A stretch of 64,000 nucleotides of DNA from DUML01 sp050949905 (GCA_050949905.1 JBMNGP010000013.1:186001-250000), one strand, 5' to 3'; shown: positions 8,402-17,307, counted from the stretch's first letter. The notes: a model not told the origin generated them from the sequence alone. Numbers and translations: made by a program.

Positions 8402-9763
8402 ATGAATCTTCAAGGTCAAAGAGTGCTGGTAGTCGGCGGGGGATTAAGCGGCTTAGCTGCCGCCGGTAAACTTCAGAGAGCCGGAGCCGAAGTTTTTTTA
8501 ACCGACAAGCAGCCTAGAGATAAGCTTCCAGGCCTGGAACAATTAGCCCTGGATGAGAGGCATTTGCTTTTAGAACAGGAGCCGGCTTTAGATTTAGTTA
8601 AGCCGGATCTCCTGGTTCTCTCTCCCGGAGTTTCTCCACAGCTGACCTTTATTCGGGAAGCTTTGGGGAGGGGTATTCCGGTTTGGAGTGAAGTTGAGCT
8701 GGCTCTACGGGATTTGCCGGTTCTCAAAATCGGAGTTACGGGAAGCAATGGCAAGACTACCACCACTACCCTGATAGGAGAGCTGGCCAAAGCTACCGGC
8801 AGGCCAACTATTGTCGCCGGTAATATTGGCGTAGCTTTAAGCGGCTTGGTGGATAATCTTAAAGAGGAAGAGATTGTCGTTGCCGAACTGTCCAGCTTTC
8901 AACTGGAATTAATCGAGCGGATGCGCGTCAACCTGGCGATAGTCTTAAATCTAACTCCGGATCACTTGGATCGGCATGGTACAATGGAAGCCTATGTTGA
9001 GGCCAAAGCCAGAATCCTGGAGAACCAGACCGCCGAAGATCTGGCCATTTTAAATTGGGATGATCCTTTAGTTAGGGATTTTTCCCGTCTGACCAAAGCC
9101 AGGATTAAATATTTCAGTGTGCGGGAGCAGTTAGCCGACGGGATTTGTTTAAGCGGCCAGGATATTGTCTCCATGACTGCTTCCCAGCCCAGGAAAATTA
9201 TCGGGTCACGGGAGTTATTATTAAGGGGCAGCCATAATCTTGAAAATGTGATGGCCGCCGTGGCAGCGGCTTTGGAAATGGGGCTGGAGACAGATAAGCT
9301 TGCCGAGGTTTTAAGGGAATTTCGGCCGGTAAAACACCGCCAGGAAATTGTGGGCAAATACAAGGGTATTTTATTTATTAATGACTCCAAAGGAACCAAT
9401 CCGGATTCTTCCATTAAAGCCCTGCAATCCTATGAGGAGCCGATAGTACTCATAGCCGGGGGCAGGAATAAAGGTTTGGATATGACTGATTTCCTTAAGG
9501 AAGCTAAGAAAAGGGCAAAAAGCTTGGTTCTGGTCGGCGAGGCGGCTGAAGAACTGGAGAGAATTGCCCGCAGCTTAAGTATTAAAAGGATTTTGAGAGC
9601 AGATAGTTTTGCCGACTCAGTAGCTAAGGCCATCAGCGAAGCCGAGCTGGGAGATGTAGTCCTGCTTTCGCCGGCTTGCACAAGTTGGGATATGTTTAAA
9701 AGTTATGAGATCAGAGGGGAATTGTTTAAGGAGTTAGTGCGTAATCATTATAGCGAACCCTAA
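8402..9763 (+). CDS. murD: UDP-N-acetylmuramoylalanine--D-glutamate ligase MurD
   Basis: Couples D-glutamate to UDP-MurNAc-L-Ala with ATP. The protein has 453 residues, an N-terminal Rossmann-like domain (VLVVGGGLSGLA), the P-loop GVTGSNGKTTTTT near residue 112, and the conserved LTPDHLDRHGTMEAY and NDSKGTNPDS segments. The C-terminal LLSPACTSWDMFKSYEIRG block is typical of MurD. The ribosome-binding site GGGGGA lies close upstream of the ATG. ftsW follows after 25 bases, so the order mraY-murD-ftsW-murG is the standard one. Confidence 0.97.
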   Translation: MNLQGQRVLVVGGGLSGLAAAGKLQRAGAEVFLTDKQPRDKLPGLEQLALDERHLLLEQEPALDLVKPDLLVLSPGVSPQLTFIREALGRGIPVWSEVELALRDLPVLKIGVTGSNGKTTTTTLIGELAKATGRPTIVAGNIGVALSGLVDNLKEEEIVVAELSSFQLELIERMRVNLAIVLNLTPDHLDRHGTMEAYVEAKARILENQTAEDLAILNWDDPLVRDFSRLTKARIKYFSVREQLADGICLSGQDIVSMTASQPRKIIGSRELLLRGSHNLENVMAAVAAALEMGLETDKLAEVLREFRPVKHRQEIVGKYKGILFINDSKGTNPDSSIKALQSYEEPIVLIAGGRNKGLDMTDFLKEAKKRAKSLVLVGEAAEELERIARSLSIKRILRADSFADSVAKAISEAELGDVVLLSPACTSWDMFKSYEIRGELFKELVRNHYSEP

Positions 9764-9788
9764 TAAATGTTACAGGGGGGAGCTAATA

Positions 9789-10904
9789 GTGATCCGTAAA
9801 TATCAAAGGGTTGACATTCTGCTGCTGGGAGTGATTTTAACCTTACTGCTCCTGGGGATAATCATGACCTATAGTTCCAGTGCGGTTAAAGGTTATCTTT
9901 ATTTCGACGATCCGTACCATTATTTTAAGGCCGAGCTCATATGGGTGACCCTGGGGCTTATCGCTATGACTGTAGCCCTGCTCATAGATTGGCGTCTTCT
10001 CTATCAGTGGGCGAAACCTATTTTGTATGCCGCTTTCCTGCTTTTAGTGTTAGTCAAAATCCCCGGCATTGGCCGCGAAGTAAACGGAGCGACCCGCTGG
10101 ATTGGAGTAGGCCCGCTCTCCATCCAGCCTTCGGAAGTAATCAAACTGGCTATGGTTGTGATCATGGCTCGCTTCTTAGCTGCTAATCCTTATAAGATAA
10201 CTTCTTTTCGCCAAGGGGTAATACCCGTCCTTGCTCTTTTAGGAACAGTCTGCGCTCTGATAATGATCCAGCCGGATCTGGGAACTGTTTTGGTTCTGTC
10301 GGCAACCGTATTTTTCATGCTGCTGGCTGCCGGGGCGAAAATTTGGTATATGGTGGGTTTAGGCTTGGGCGGAGTAGGCTTGGTTGCCGCAGCAATTATT
10401 GCCGCTCCCTATCGCCTGCGCCGGATATTTGCTTTTCTTGACCCTTGGGCTGATCCTTCGGGTAAAGGCTACCAAACGATTCAATCCCTGCTGGCCTTGG
10501 GGCCTGGTGGCTTATTTGGCTTAGGTCTAGGCCAAAGCAGGCAAAAGTTCCTTTATTTACCCGAGAACCACACTGATTTCATTTTTGCGATGATCGGTGA
10601 GGAACTTGGGTTTGTCGGAGCAACTTTAGTGGTACTGCTTTTTTTCCTTTTCATTTGGAGAGGGTTCAGGATTGCCATTAATGCTCCCAATACTTTTCTC
10701 AGTTTACTGGCGGTAGGGCTGACTTCTTTAATCGGCATCCAGGCTATGATTAATATGGGCGTAGTTACCGGGGTACTGCCCGTTACAGGGATAACGCTTC
10801 CTTTCTTAAGTTACGGCGGAACTTCTCTGCTCTTTACCATGACAGGGGCAGGACTCTTGCTGAATATCTCAGGGGTCGCAGATAGGTCTGAGGAGGTAAT
10901 TTGA
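9789..10904 (+). CDS. ftsW: SEDS-family peptidoglycan polymerase FtsW/SpoVE
   Basis: A polytopic SEDS protein that polymerises lipid II into glycan strands as a partner of a class B PBP, here most likely the SpoVD-like protein of this cluster. It has 371 residues and about ten membrane segments. Family motifs include GATRWIGVGPLSIQPSE, PDLGTVLVL, LPENHTDFIFAMIGEELG and GITLPFLSYGGTS. The single copy in the cluster could fill the vegetative role (FtsW) or the spore-cortex role (SpoVE); the sequence alone does not decide. GTG start with AGGGGGGAGC upstream; the TGA stop touches murG. Confidence 0.95.
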   Translation: MIRKYQRVDILLLGVILTLLLLGIIMTYSSSAVKGYLYFDDPYHYFKAELIWVTLGLIAMTVALLIDWRLLYQWAKPILYAAFLLLVLVKIPGIGREVNGATRWIGVGPLSIQPSEVIKLAMVVIMARFLAANPYKITSFRQGVIPVLALLGTVCALIMIQPDLGTVLVLSATVFFMLLAAGAKIWYMVGLGLGGVGLVAAAIIAAPYRLRRIFAFLDPWADPSGKGYQTIQSLLALGPGGLFGLGLGQSRQKFLYLPENHTDFIFAMIGEELGFVGATLVVLLFFLFIWRGFRIAINAPNTFLSLLAVGLTSLIGIQAMINMGVVTGVLPVTGITLPFLSYGGTSLLFTMTGAGLLLNISGVADRSEEVI

Positions 10905-10906
10905 TT

Positions 10907-12016
10907 TTGCGAGTAATTGTCACCGGAGGCGGAACCGGAGGCCACATCTATCCGGCTATGGCTATCGCCAAAGGCTTACAGGAGAGATTTCCGGACTGCG
11001 AAATTTTATATATAGGGACCAAGGAAGGTATGGAAGCCAGGCTGGTTCCGGAAAACGGCTTGGATTTTCGAGGTATTGCCGGCCGGGGTTTGCCCCGCAA
11101 ACTAAGTGTGGAGGTTCTGCAAGCTGCCGGGACTAATCTTAAAGCTTTATGGGAAACAAAAAAAATCCTTAAGGACTTTAAACCTGACCTCGTGGTAGGG
11201 ACAGGGGGTTATGTTTCGGGACCCGTAGTACTGACCGCAGCTTTATTTGGCATCCCGACGCTTTTGCATGAACAGAATGCTTTACCGGGCAAAACCAACA
11301 AGGCTTTGGCCAAAGTCGTCAAAAAGGTTATGGTAACTTTCCCGGAAAGTGCCAAGTTTTTTTCTTCGCCGGGAAAAATTGAGGTGGTTGGCTTGCCGGT
11401 GCGGCCGGAGATTGGCAAACTGGAGCGCAAACAAAGTGCTAAAGAACTGGGGCTTGATCCCCGGAAGAAAACTCTGCTCATTACCGGGGGCAGCCGAGGG
11501 GCTTTAAGCATTAATCAAGCGGTAATTTTTCTGCTGTCGAAATTAGAAACATATCCTGATATCCAGTTGATTTGGGCCACAGGTTCGGCTACCTATCAAA
11601 CAATTATAGATGAATTGGATCTCAAGGGAATTAACTGGCGGTTGGACCGGTGGCGGATTGTGGAGTATTTGGCCAAGATGCCGGAAGCTCTGGCTGTCGC
11701 CGACCTCTGCTTGTGCCGGGCAGGAGCCACTACTTTGGCGGAGTTGTCCGCTGCCGGAAAGGCCGGTATTCTCATACCGTATCCTTATGCCGCTGAAAAT
11801 CACCAGGAGTATAACGCCAGAGTGTTTGAGGAAAAGGGAGCAGCTGAGGTAATTATTGATAGGGAACTCACAGGCGAGCTCCTTTGGGAAACGGTCACCA
11901 AGATCATTTTTAACAATTTTAAGCTGGAGGAAATGGGTAAAAGGTCGGCAGAAGTATTTAAACCCGGTGCTTTGGACAGAATAATAAATCTTTGCCGGCA
12001 GACTGCCTGGAGATAA
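10907..12016 (+). CDS. murG: Undecaprenyl-PP-MurNAc-pentapeptide GlcNAc transferase MurG
   Basis: A peripheral membrane GT-B glycosyltransferase that converts lipid I to lipid II. The first glycine-rich loop TGGGTGGHIYPA is at the N-terminus, a second is GTGGYVSGPV near residue 104, and the UDP-GlcNAc site CRAGATTLAEL lies in the C-terminal half with HQEYNARVFEEKGAA. Two TTG starts are possible. The one at 10907 places AGGAGG (10891-10896) ten bases upstream and gives the canonical N-terminus MRVIVTGGG. The one at 10901 overlaps the ftsW stop (TTGA) but has only a four-base spacer. Confidence 0.96.
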   Translation: MRVIVTGGGTGGHIYPAMAIAKGLQERFPDCEILYIGTKEGMEARLVPENGLDFRGIAGRGLPRKLSVEVLQAAGTNLKALWETKKILKDFKPDLVVGTGGYVSGPVVLTAALFGIPTLLHEQNALPGKTNKALAKVVKKVMVTFPESAKFFSSPGKIEVVGLPVRPEIGKLERKQSAKELGLDPRKKTLLITGGSRGALSINQAVIFLLSKLETYPDIQLIWATGSATYQTIIDELDLKGINWRLDRWRIVEYLAKMPEALAVADLCLCRAGATTLAELSAAGKAGILIPYPYAAENHQEYNARVFEEKGAAEVIIDRELTGELLWETVTKIIFNNFKLEEMGKRSAEVFKPGALDRIINLCRQTAWR

Positions 12017-12133
12017 GAGTTTTTGCACACTTCTGCCTCCTTTGCATAACATATGCAGTAGAAGAAGGGAGGTAGATAGTGTCTTGTACATATTTTACTT
12101 TTTTAGCCCGCTAGGAAGGCTGGAGTGAACTGA

Positions 12134-13015
12134 ATGGATTTGCCTCTGGTTAAGGGTAGATTGGAACGAGATTACCCTTTAAGTAAACTTAATACTTGGA
12201 AAATTGGTGGTCTGGGCGAATTAGTATTTTGGCCTGCTGCCAGGGAAGAATTAGTGGCCATGTTTAAGTGGTGCTTAAAAACAAAGCAGCGCGTCTTTTT
12301 ACTGGGCCGCGGTTCCAATGTTCTTTTGCCTGATGAAAAACTGCCAGGGGTAATTATTGTCACCACCGGCTTAAAAAGAATTACCTGGGAAGCCGGAGGA
12401 GTTACCTGTGAAGCTGGCTATTCCTTGATGCGCTTGGCCAGAGAGGCTGCGGAGCGGGGCTTGAGCGGCCTGGAATTTGCTGCGGGGATTCCGGGGACGG
12501 TAGGGGCGGCTATTGCTATTAATGCCGGAGCTTACAATGGAGAAACCGGCAGGCTGGTGGAAAGAGTTTTGGCCTTAACCCCGGAGGGCGAGCTATTAAA
12601 CCTTGCCGCATCCGAGCTTAAGTTCGGGTATCGAAACAGCTCCCTTTTAGAGAATAATTGCTTTGTCTTGGAAGGTACATTAAAGCTTACTACCGGGGGA
12701 GAAAGCAGGGCAATCAAAAAAAATATGCAAGATTTAACGGCCAGGAGGAGAGAAGTTCAGCCGTTGGAATACCCCAATGGCGGCAGTGTTTTTCGGAATC
12801 CGGCAGGGCATTCCGCCGGGGAGCTCATTGAACTGGCCGGCTGGAAAGGGCGAAGGTTGGGCGATGCCCAGGTATCGGCAAAACATGCTAATTTTATTGT
12901 TAACAGGGGTAACGCCAAAGCAGCCGAGGTTTTAAGTTTAATTCAGGCAATTCAAGAGGATGTCAAAGCTAAGTTCCGAATCAATCTGGAAACTGAGGTC
13001 AGGATAATTACCTAG
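12134..13015 (+). CDS. murB: UDP-N-acetylenolpyruvoylglucosamine reductase MurB
   Basis: FAD-dependent reductase that completes UDP-MurNAc synthesis from the MurA product. Of 293 residues, the FAD-binding segments are LGRGSNVLL near residue 56 and GIPGTVGAAIAINAGAYNG near 120-138. YRNSSLL and PNGGSVFRNP carry catalytic-site serines and glycines, and LGDAQVSAKHANFIVN is the C-terminal signature. The overall form fits the short MurB type of Firmicutes. It is 117 bp downstream of murG, where many relatives carry murC; no murC is present. GGCTGGAG upstream may serve as ribosome-binding site. Confidence 0.96.
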   Translation: MDLPLVKGRLERDYPLSKLNTWKIGGLGELVFWPAAREELVAMFKWCLKTKQRVFLLGRGSNVLLPDEKLPGVIIVTTGLKRITWEAGGVTCEAGYSLMRLAREAAERGLSGLEFAAGIPGTVGAAIAINAGAYNGETGRLVERVLALTPEGELLNLAASELKFGYRNSSLLENNCFVLEGTLKLTTGGESRAIKKNMQDLTARRREVQPLEYPNGGSVFRNPAGHSAGELIELAGWKGRRLGDAQVSAKHANFIVNRGNAKAAEVLSLIQAIQEDVKAKFRINLETEVRIIT

Positions 13016-13227
13016 TTGCCGGCAAGACTGCTCTGAGTGTACTAAAGTTTTGGCAGGCCAAGGATGATCGATAGTAAAATAAATCTGATTAAAATATAAG
13101 GCTTATGGCGCAGCGGTATTTTAAATCTTAGATATCGTCTTTAAGATGTTTTGTGTATATTTCCTTGGCTAGTTTTAGCCTTACTTGTTTGATTACTGCT
13201 TGGACAAAAGGGGGAGGAGACATGACG

Positions 13228-14487
13228 ATGGATCGTTATGTCATTACAGGAAAACAAAGATTGGAAGGCCGGGTTAGAACGAGCGGGGCTAAAAATGCCG
13301 CCCTGCCCTTAATGGCAGCTGCCATCTTAGCTGAAGGGCAGACTGTTTTAACCGGAGTACCCAGGCTTACTGATATAGTCAATATGGCCGAAGTACTGAA
13401 AAGTCTTGGCTGTAAAGTTGAGTTTGTCAAGGATGAAATGAAGCTGGACACATCTTCCGTGGCGGAGTGTACTGTCGAAGAAGAATTGATGCGGAAAATG
13501 CGAGCTTCTAATTTAATATTAGGCCCAATGATCGCCAAAAACGGCAAGGTTAAAATATCCAAACCTGGCGGTTGTGCCATCGGTACCCGGCCTATGGATC
13601 AGCATATTAAAGGCTTAAAAGAACTTGGCGTGACAATTCGGGAAAAACATGGCTATATCGAAGCCAGGGCTGAAAAGCTAAGGGGCGGGGAAATCTACTT
13701 GGATATCCCCAGTGTAGGAGCTACGGAAAACCTGATGATGGCAGCGGTGCTGGCTGAGGGGACAACAATTATCCGTAATGCTGCCAGGGAACCGGAAATC
13801 GTCGACCTGCAAAACCTCTTAAATAAAATGGGAGCCAAAGTCCGGGGTGCAGGTACGCATGTTATCAGAATAGACGGGGTTCCTAAACTGCACAGCGCTG
13901 AACATGCTGTTATCCCCGATAGAATCGAAGCTGGGACCCATATGATTGCGGCCGTCATAACAGGCGGCGATATAGTGGTTGAAAACGTTGTGCCTGAACA
14001 TATCAGCCCTGTTATTGCTAAACTGCGGCAAGGCGGGGCAGAAGTTACACCCAACGGGGATAGTGTCAGAGTTAGACAAAAGGGGAAATTTAAGGCTTTG
14101 GAAATTAAGACTCTAGCCTATCCGGGTTTTCCAACCGATATGCAGCCTCAGTTTTTAGCTTTGCTGACTACGGCCGAAGGTACCAGCATCCTGACCGAAA
14201 CAATTTTTGAAAACCGTTTTCAGCATGTGGCTGAGCTGATGAGAATGGGTGCTAGAATTACCGTGGAAGGGCGAACGGCCATAATCTCCGGCGTACCTAA
14301 TTTGGAGGGTGCGTTTGTGGAGGCTACCGACCTCAGAGCAGGTGCCGCCCTTTTCCTGGCAGCTTTAGCTGCTGAGGAAGCTACAGTTTTAGAAAAGGTT
14401 AACCACATTGATCGGGGGTATGAGGATTTAGAAGCGAAATACAAAGCTTTGGGAGCTAAATTACATAGGGTCGTTAGACACTCCTAA
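13228..14487 (+). CDS. murA: UDP-N-acetylglucosamine 1-carboxyvinyltransferase MurA
   Basis: Transfers enolpyruvate from PEP to UDP-GlcNAc, the committed step of peptidoglycan synthesis and the fosfomycin target. The start at 13228 gives 420 residues and the family-typical N-terminus MDRYVITGKQRL. GAGGAG lies eight bases upstream of it, whereas the ATG at 13222 is too close. The fosfomycin-reactive Cys116 is present in GGCAIGTRPMDQH. NAALPLMAA near residue 24 contains the substrate lysine/asparagine region, and DLRAGAALFLAALAA is near the C-terminus. The frame continues upstream to 13153 without a credible start. Confidence 0.96.
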   Translation: MDRYVITGKQRLEGRVRTSGAKNAALPLMAAAILAEGQTVLTGVPRLTDIVNMAEVLKSLGCKVEFVKDEMKLDTSSVAECTVEEELMRKMRASNLILGPMIAKNGKVKISKPGGCAIGTRPMDQHIKGLKELGVTIREKHGYIEARAEKLRGGEIYLDIPSVGATENLMMAAVLAEGTTIIRNAAREPEIVDLQNLLNKMGAKVRGAGTHVIRIDGVPKLHSAEHAVIPDRIEAGTHMIAAVITGGDIVVENVVPEHISPVIAKLRQGGAEVTPNGDSVRVRQKGKFKALEIKTLAYPGFPTDMQPQFLALLTTAEGTSILTETIFENRFQHVAELMRMGARITVEGRTAIISGVPNLEGAFVEATDLRAGAALFLAALAAEEATVLEKVNHIDRGYEDLEAKYKALGAKLHRVVRHS

Positions 14488-14527
14488 TATTTTTGACACT
14501 CTAAAATTTAGACATTCCAAATTTTAT

Positions 14528-14557
14528 TTGCACCAGCTCGCCCTATTATTGTAAAAT
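14528..14557 (+). promoter_or_regulatory. Candidate vegetative promoter for ftsQ-sbp
   Basis: TTGCAC at 14528-14533 and TAAAAT at 14552-14557 are separated by 18 bases, within the SigA range. The -10 ends 30 bases before the ftsQ TTG. It would allow ftsQ-sbp expression independent of the upstream mur genes. Prediction from motif only. Confidence 0.4.
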
Positions 14558-14587
14558 ATACAAAATAGAGGGTAGGAGAGAAGTAAT

Positions 14588-15313
14588 TTGCCTCAAGTCA
14601 GACCAAACACAACATTTATCTATTTGATAGCTATGCTCTGTTTAATAGCTGTTAGCTTGTTTATGTTCTCCAAATCGGATTTTTTTACAGTTGACAATGT
14701 CCGGTTGGAAGGTCTGAACAATATTACCGAGGATGAAGTCCATAAACTATTGGGCTCAGTTAAAGGCGAAAACCTTTTCTGGACCGACACCGACACTCTA
14801 GCTGAGAAGGTCGAGCTTCATCCTCTGGTAGACCGGGCTGTGGCGGAAAAAGAGCTGCCGGCAACAATCGTGATCAAGGTTCAGGAACGCCGTCCGGTTG
14901 CTTTGATCTTAAATACCAACGGTTTAGTGGAAATAGACTCGCAAGGGACTGTCCTGAAGTTTTATGATACTTGGCCGCAAGAGGATAACCCCGTCCTGAC
15001 CGGTATTGAGGTACCGGATACGATTGGCCCGGGGCAAAAGCTGAACAGCCCTCAGCTGGACAAAGCGCTTCTTTTTTTGGGACAAGCCCCGGATGGTTTG
15101 CTCCCCTTATTGGGAGAAGTTAATATTGCCGGTAACGGCCAGGTATTTTGCTACTTAAATGCCGGGATTGAGGTGCGCTTAGGATATGGCGAAGATTACT
15201 CGGGGAAGTTAAAGCTTTTGTGGGAGCTGCTGGGAAGCAGTGAATTTCAAACAGTGCAGGAAGCCGTTAAATATATTGATCTTACTGCGGGTAAACCTGT
15301 TTTAGGACTATAG
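14588..15313 (+). CDS. ftsQ: Cell division protein FtsQ/DivIB
   Basis: Bitopic divisome protein that partners FtsL and FtsB/DivIC. It has 241 residues with one transmembrane segment at about 9-27 and a POTRA domain at about 34-100 (FFTVDNVRLEGLNNITEDEV), followed by the FtsQ/DivIB beta domain (VQERRPVALILNTNGLVEID). The TTG start has TAGGAGAG upstream. It has the short cytoplasmic tail seen in clostridial DivIB. sbp follows after 13 bases. ftsA, which follows ftsQ in Bacilli, is not present here. Confidence 0.93.
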   Translation: MPQVRPNTTFIYLIAMLCLIAVSLFMFSKSDFFTVDNVRLEGLNNITEDEVHKLLGSVKGENLFWTDTDTLAEKVELHPLVDRAVAEKELPATIVIKVQERRPVALILNTNGLVEIDSQGTVLKFYDTWPQEDNPVLTGIEVPDTIGPGQKLNSPQLDKALLFLGQAPDGLLPLLGEVNIAGNGQVFCYLNAGIEVRLGYGEDYSGKLKLLWELLGSSEFQTVQEAVKYIDLTAGKPVLGL

Positions 15314-15326
15314 TGGAGGAATAGAT

Positions 15327-15671
15327 ATGATCTGGTTGCCGGTTTTTGGTTTATTGTTAGGTTTAGTTATAGGTTTTATCAGCCCCTTTGATATTCCCGT
15401 CGAATATGCCAAATACTTTTCCGTGGCAATTCTTGTGGCTTTTGACTCCGTTATGGGGGGGATAAGATCTTACCAGGAGGAATCCTTCGATAGTACTATT
15501 TTTTTAAGCGGCTTTTTTGTGAATATTATCATGGCCGGGCTCTTAGCCTTCATTGGGGACCGCATTGGCGTAGACTTGTACTTGGCTGCGGTAGTAGCTT
15601 TTGGCACCAGAGTTTTTCAAAATATCAGCGTTATTCGCAGGCATATCATTAACAAGGTTAGCAAAGACTAA
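15327..15671 (+). CDS. sbp: Small basic family protein Sbp (DUF1290)
   Basis: A 114-residue membrane protein matching the small basic protein encoded next to ftsZ in many Firmicutes; its molecular role is not established. Three hydrophobic segments are visible, at about residues 2-20, 30-46 and 60-95. Family features include GFISPFDIPVEYAKY near the start and FDSVMGGIRSYQE, with the basic tail RRHIINKVSKD. The ribosome-binding site is GTGGAGGA. Its place between ftsQ and ftsZ, exactly where ftsA is missing, is usual for clostridial relatives. Confidence 0.9.
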   Translation: MIWLPVFGLLLGLVIGFISPFDIPVEYAKYFSVAILVAFDSVMGGIRSYQEESFDSTIFLSGFFVNIIMAGLLAFIGDRIGVDLYLAAVVAFGTRVFQNISVIRRHIINKVSKD

Positions 15672-15833
15672 ATTCTAAGGCCTTTAGCGCCTAAAATATT
15701 TCATTTCCAGGTTGTGAAAAAGAGGAGTAATTGTCCTTCATAGCGAAATTATTATATTTAGATTTTGATTTAATCTAAGTTAATAACATTGCCGGATTAA
15801 TAATAGTGGATGAAACCAAAAGGAGGCAGGGGA

Positions 15834-16904
15834 ATGCTGGAATTCGATCATGATGACATGCAATTTGCCCGGATTAAAGTGATTGGTGTCGGTGGTGGAG
15901 GTAATAATGCCGTTAACAGGATGATCACAGCCGGTCTTAAAGGAGTAGAATTTATTGGCATTAACACAGATGCGCAAGCTCTGCAGATGTCAAGGGCAGC
16001 TGAAAAGATACAAATAGGCGTCAAACTAACTAAAGGTTTAGGGGCAGGAGCTAATCCGGAAATTGGCCACAGTGCCGCGGAGGAGAGCAGAGATGAAATA
16101 GCCAAAATCCTCTTAGGGGCCGACATGGTTTTTGTTGCTGCCGGTATGGGTGGCGGGACAGGAACCGGCGCAGCGCCGGTAGTTGCCGAGATAGCCAGAG
16201 AAGTAGGCGCCTTGACCGTCGGCGTGGTCACCAGGCCTTTCTCCTTTGAAGGAAGAAAAAGAGCCATGCAGGCGGAGAGAGGAATCCTGGAATTAAGGGA
16301 TAAAGTTGATACCCTGATCACTATTCCCAATGATCGGCTTTTACAGGTAGTGGATAAACATACGACTATGCAGGAAGCCTTTAGGATTGCTGATGATGTT
16401 TTGCTTCAGGGTGTCCAGGGGATATCCGATTTGATTACCATTCCCGGCCTGATTAACTTGGATTTCGCCGATGTCAAAACTATCATGGCTGATACCGGTT
16501 CGGCCCTCATGGGAATTGGCCAGGCCTCCGGGGAAAATAGAGCAGTCGATGCCGCCCGCAAAGCTATCTCCAGCCCCTTGCTGGAAACATCCATTGAGGG
16601 TGCCAAAGGTCTGCTCTTAAATATTACCGGCGGTCCCAATCTTACTTTGATGGAGGTTAACGAAGCTTCGCAAATTATCGGGGAAGCAGCTGATCAGGAA
16701 GCCAATATCATATTCGGTGCTGTCATTGATGAAAACCTGAAAGAGGATTTAAGGGTAACGGTTATTGCCACAGGCTTTGACCAAAGGACCAATATGATTA
16801 AAAGGCCTAAAGCCTTGCAGGAGAGCCTAGGCAAGTCGACCGACAGAGATAACCTTTTTCCCGACAATGTTGATATACCGGTTTTCCTAAAGTATAGAAA
16901 ATAA
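15834..16904 (+). CDS. ftsZ: Cell division GTPase FtsZ
   Basis: The tubulin-like GTPase that forms the division ring. The start at 15834 gives 357 residues; AAAGGAGG at 15818-15826 lies seven bases upstream, whereas an in-frame ATG at 15810 lies before that site and is rejected. The tubulin signature GGGTGTGAAP is near residue 106, VGGGGNNAVNRM near 18, and NLDFADVKTIM forms the T7-loop region. The C-terminus ends in DIPVFLKYRK, the conserved peptide bound by membrane tethers such as SepF or FtsA. The linker is short. The gene is followed by 445 bp without a recognised gene. Confidence 0.97.
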   Translation: MLEFDHDDMQFARIKVIGVGGGGNNAVNRMITAGLKGVEFIGINTDAQALQMSRAAEKIQIGVKLTKGLGAGANPEIGHSAAEESRDEIAKILLGADMVFVAAGMGGGTGTGAAPVVAEIAREVGALTVGVVTRPFSFEGRKRAMQAERGILELRDKVDTLITIPNDRLLQVVDKHTTMQEAFRIADDVLLQGVQGISDLITIPGLINLDFADVKTIMADTGSALMGIGQASGENRAVDAARKAISSPLLETSIEGAKGLLLNITGGPNLTLMEVNEASQIIGEAADQEANIIFGAVIDENLKEDLRVTVIATGFDQRTNMIKRPKALQESLGKSTDRDNLFPDNVDIPVFLKYRK

Positions 16905-17168
16905 GGCTCTTTGTCAAATGTTGGGTACCCTTGTGGGTACCCCCTAAAAACGGAGAGTAAATAAACCAAATATTGAAGTAGATGTTTTCACTCCTTGGAG
17001 GCGTCTTCTTTTGCCATTGAGCTTGCCCAAATACTTCATTCGTACGGTTACGCAGGGAAATAGTCCGGTGGATTCGTATTTGGTCAAGTTTTCTAAAGTT
17101 TGCGAGCCTTTACGGAATAGCGGCTTGTGCTCAGAATCGGGATGACAGGAATACTGAAAGATTAACTT

Positions 17169-17201
17169 GGAATGCTTGAAGAAGGCATTCCTTTTTGTTT
17201 T
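17169..17201 (+). terminator. Intrinsic terminator upstream of spoIIGA
   Basis: The stem is GGAATGC (17169-17175) with GCATTCC (17185-17191); the loop is nine bases and TTTTTGTTTT follows. It separates ftsZ transcription from the sporulation operon. Confidence 0.8.
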
Positions 17202-17272
17202 GCCAGAAAAGGCTAAGAAGTAACAGGATGTACTTCTGGTTTGCTAAAAAAATCGGCTTAAAGGGCAACCTA

Positions 17273-17307
17273 TTGCGACAGAATTTATTTACCAGGCAAG
17301 GTATAAT
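17273..17307 (+). promoter_or_regulatory. Candidate Spo0A-activated spoIIG promoter
   Basis: TATAAT at 17302-17307 is preceded by a -35-like TTGCGA/TGCGAC at 17273-17279 with a spacer of 22-23 bases. The complement of the -35 region reads TGTCGCA, one base from the Spo0A box TGTCGAA. A 22-bp spacer with a Spo0A box over the -35 is the known arrangement of the B. subtilis spoIIG promoter. The -10 lies about 42 bases before the spoIIGA start. Confidence 0.6.

Noticed and set aside
13050..13080. TTGGCA ... TAAAAT as a promoter before murA
   Set aside because: The spacer is 19 bases and the start of murA is about 150 bases away; too weak to list.
16948..17146. 64-codon open frame between ftsZ and spoIIGA
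   Set aside because: It has no ATG, GTG or TTG near a ribosome-binding site at its beginning; kept only as part of an unassigned segment.
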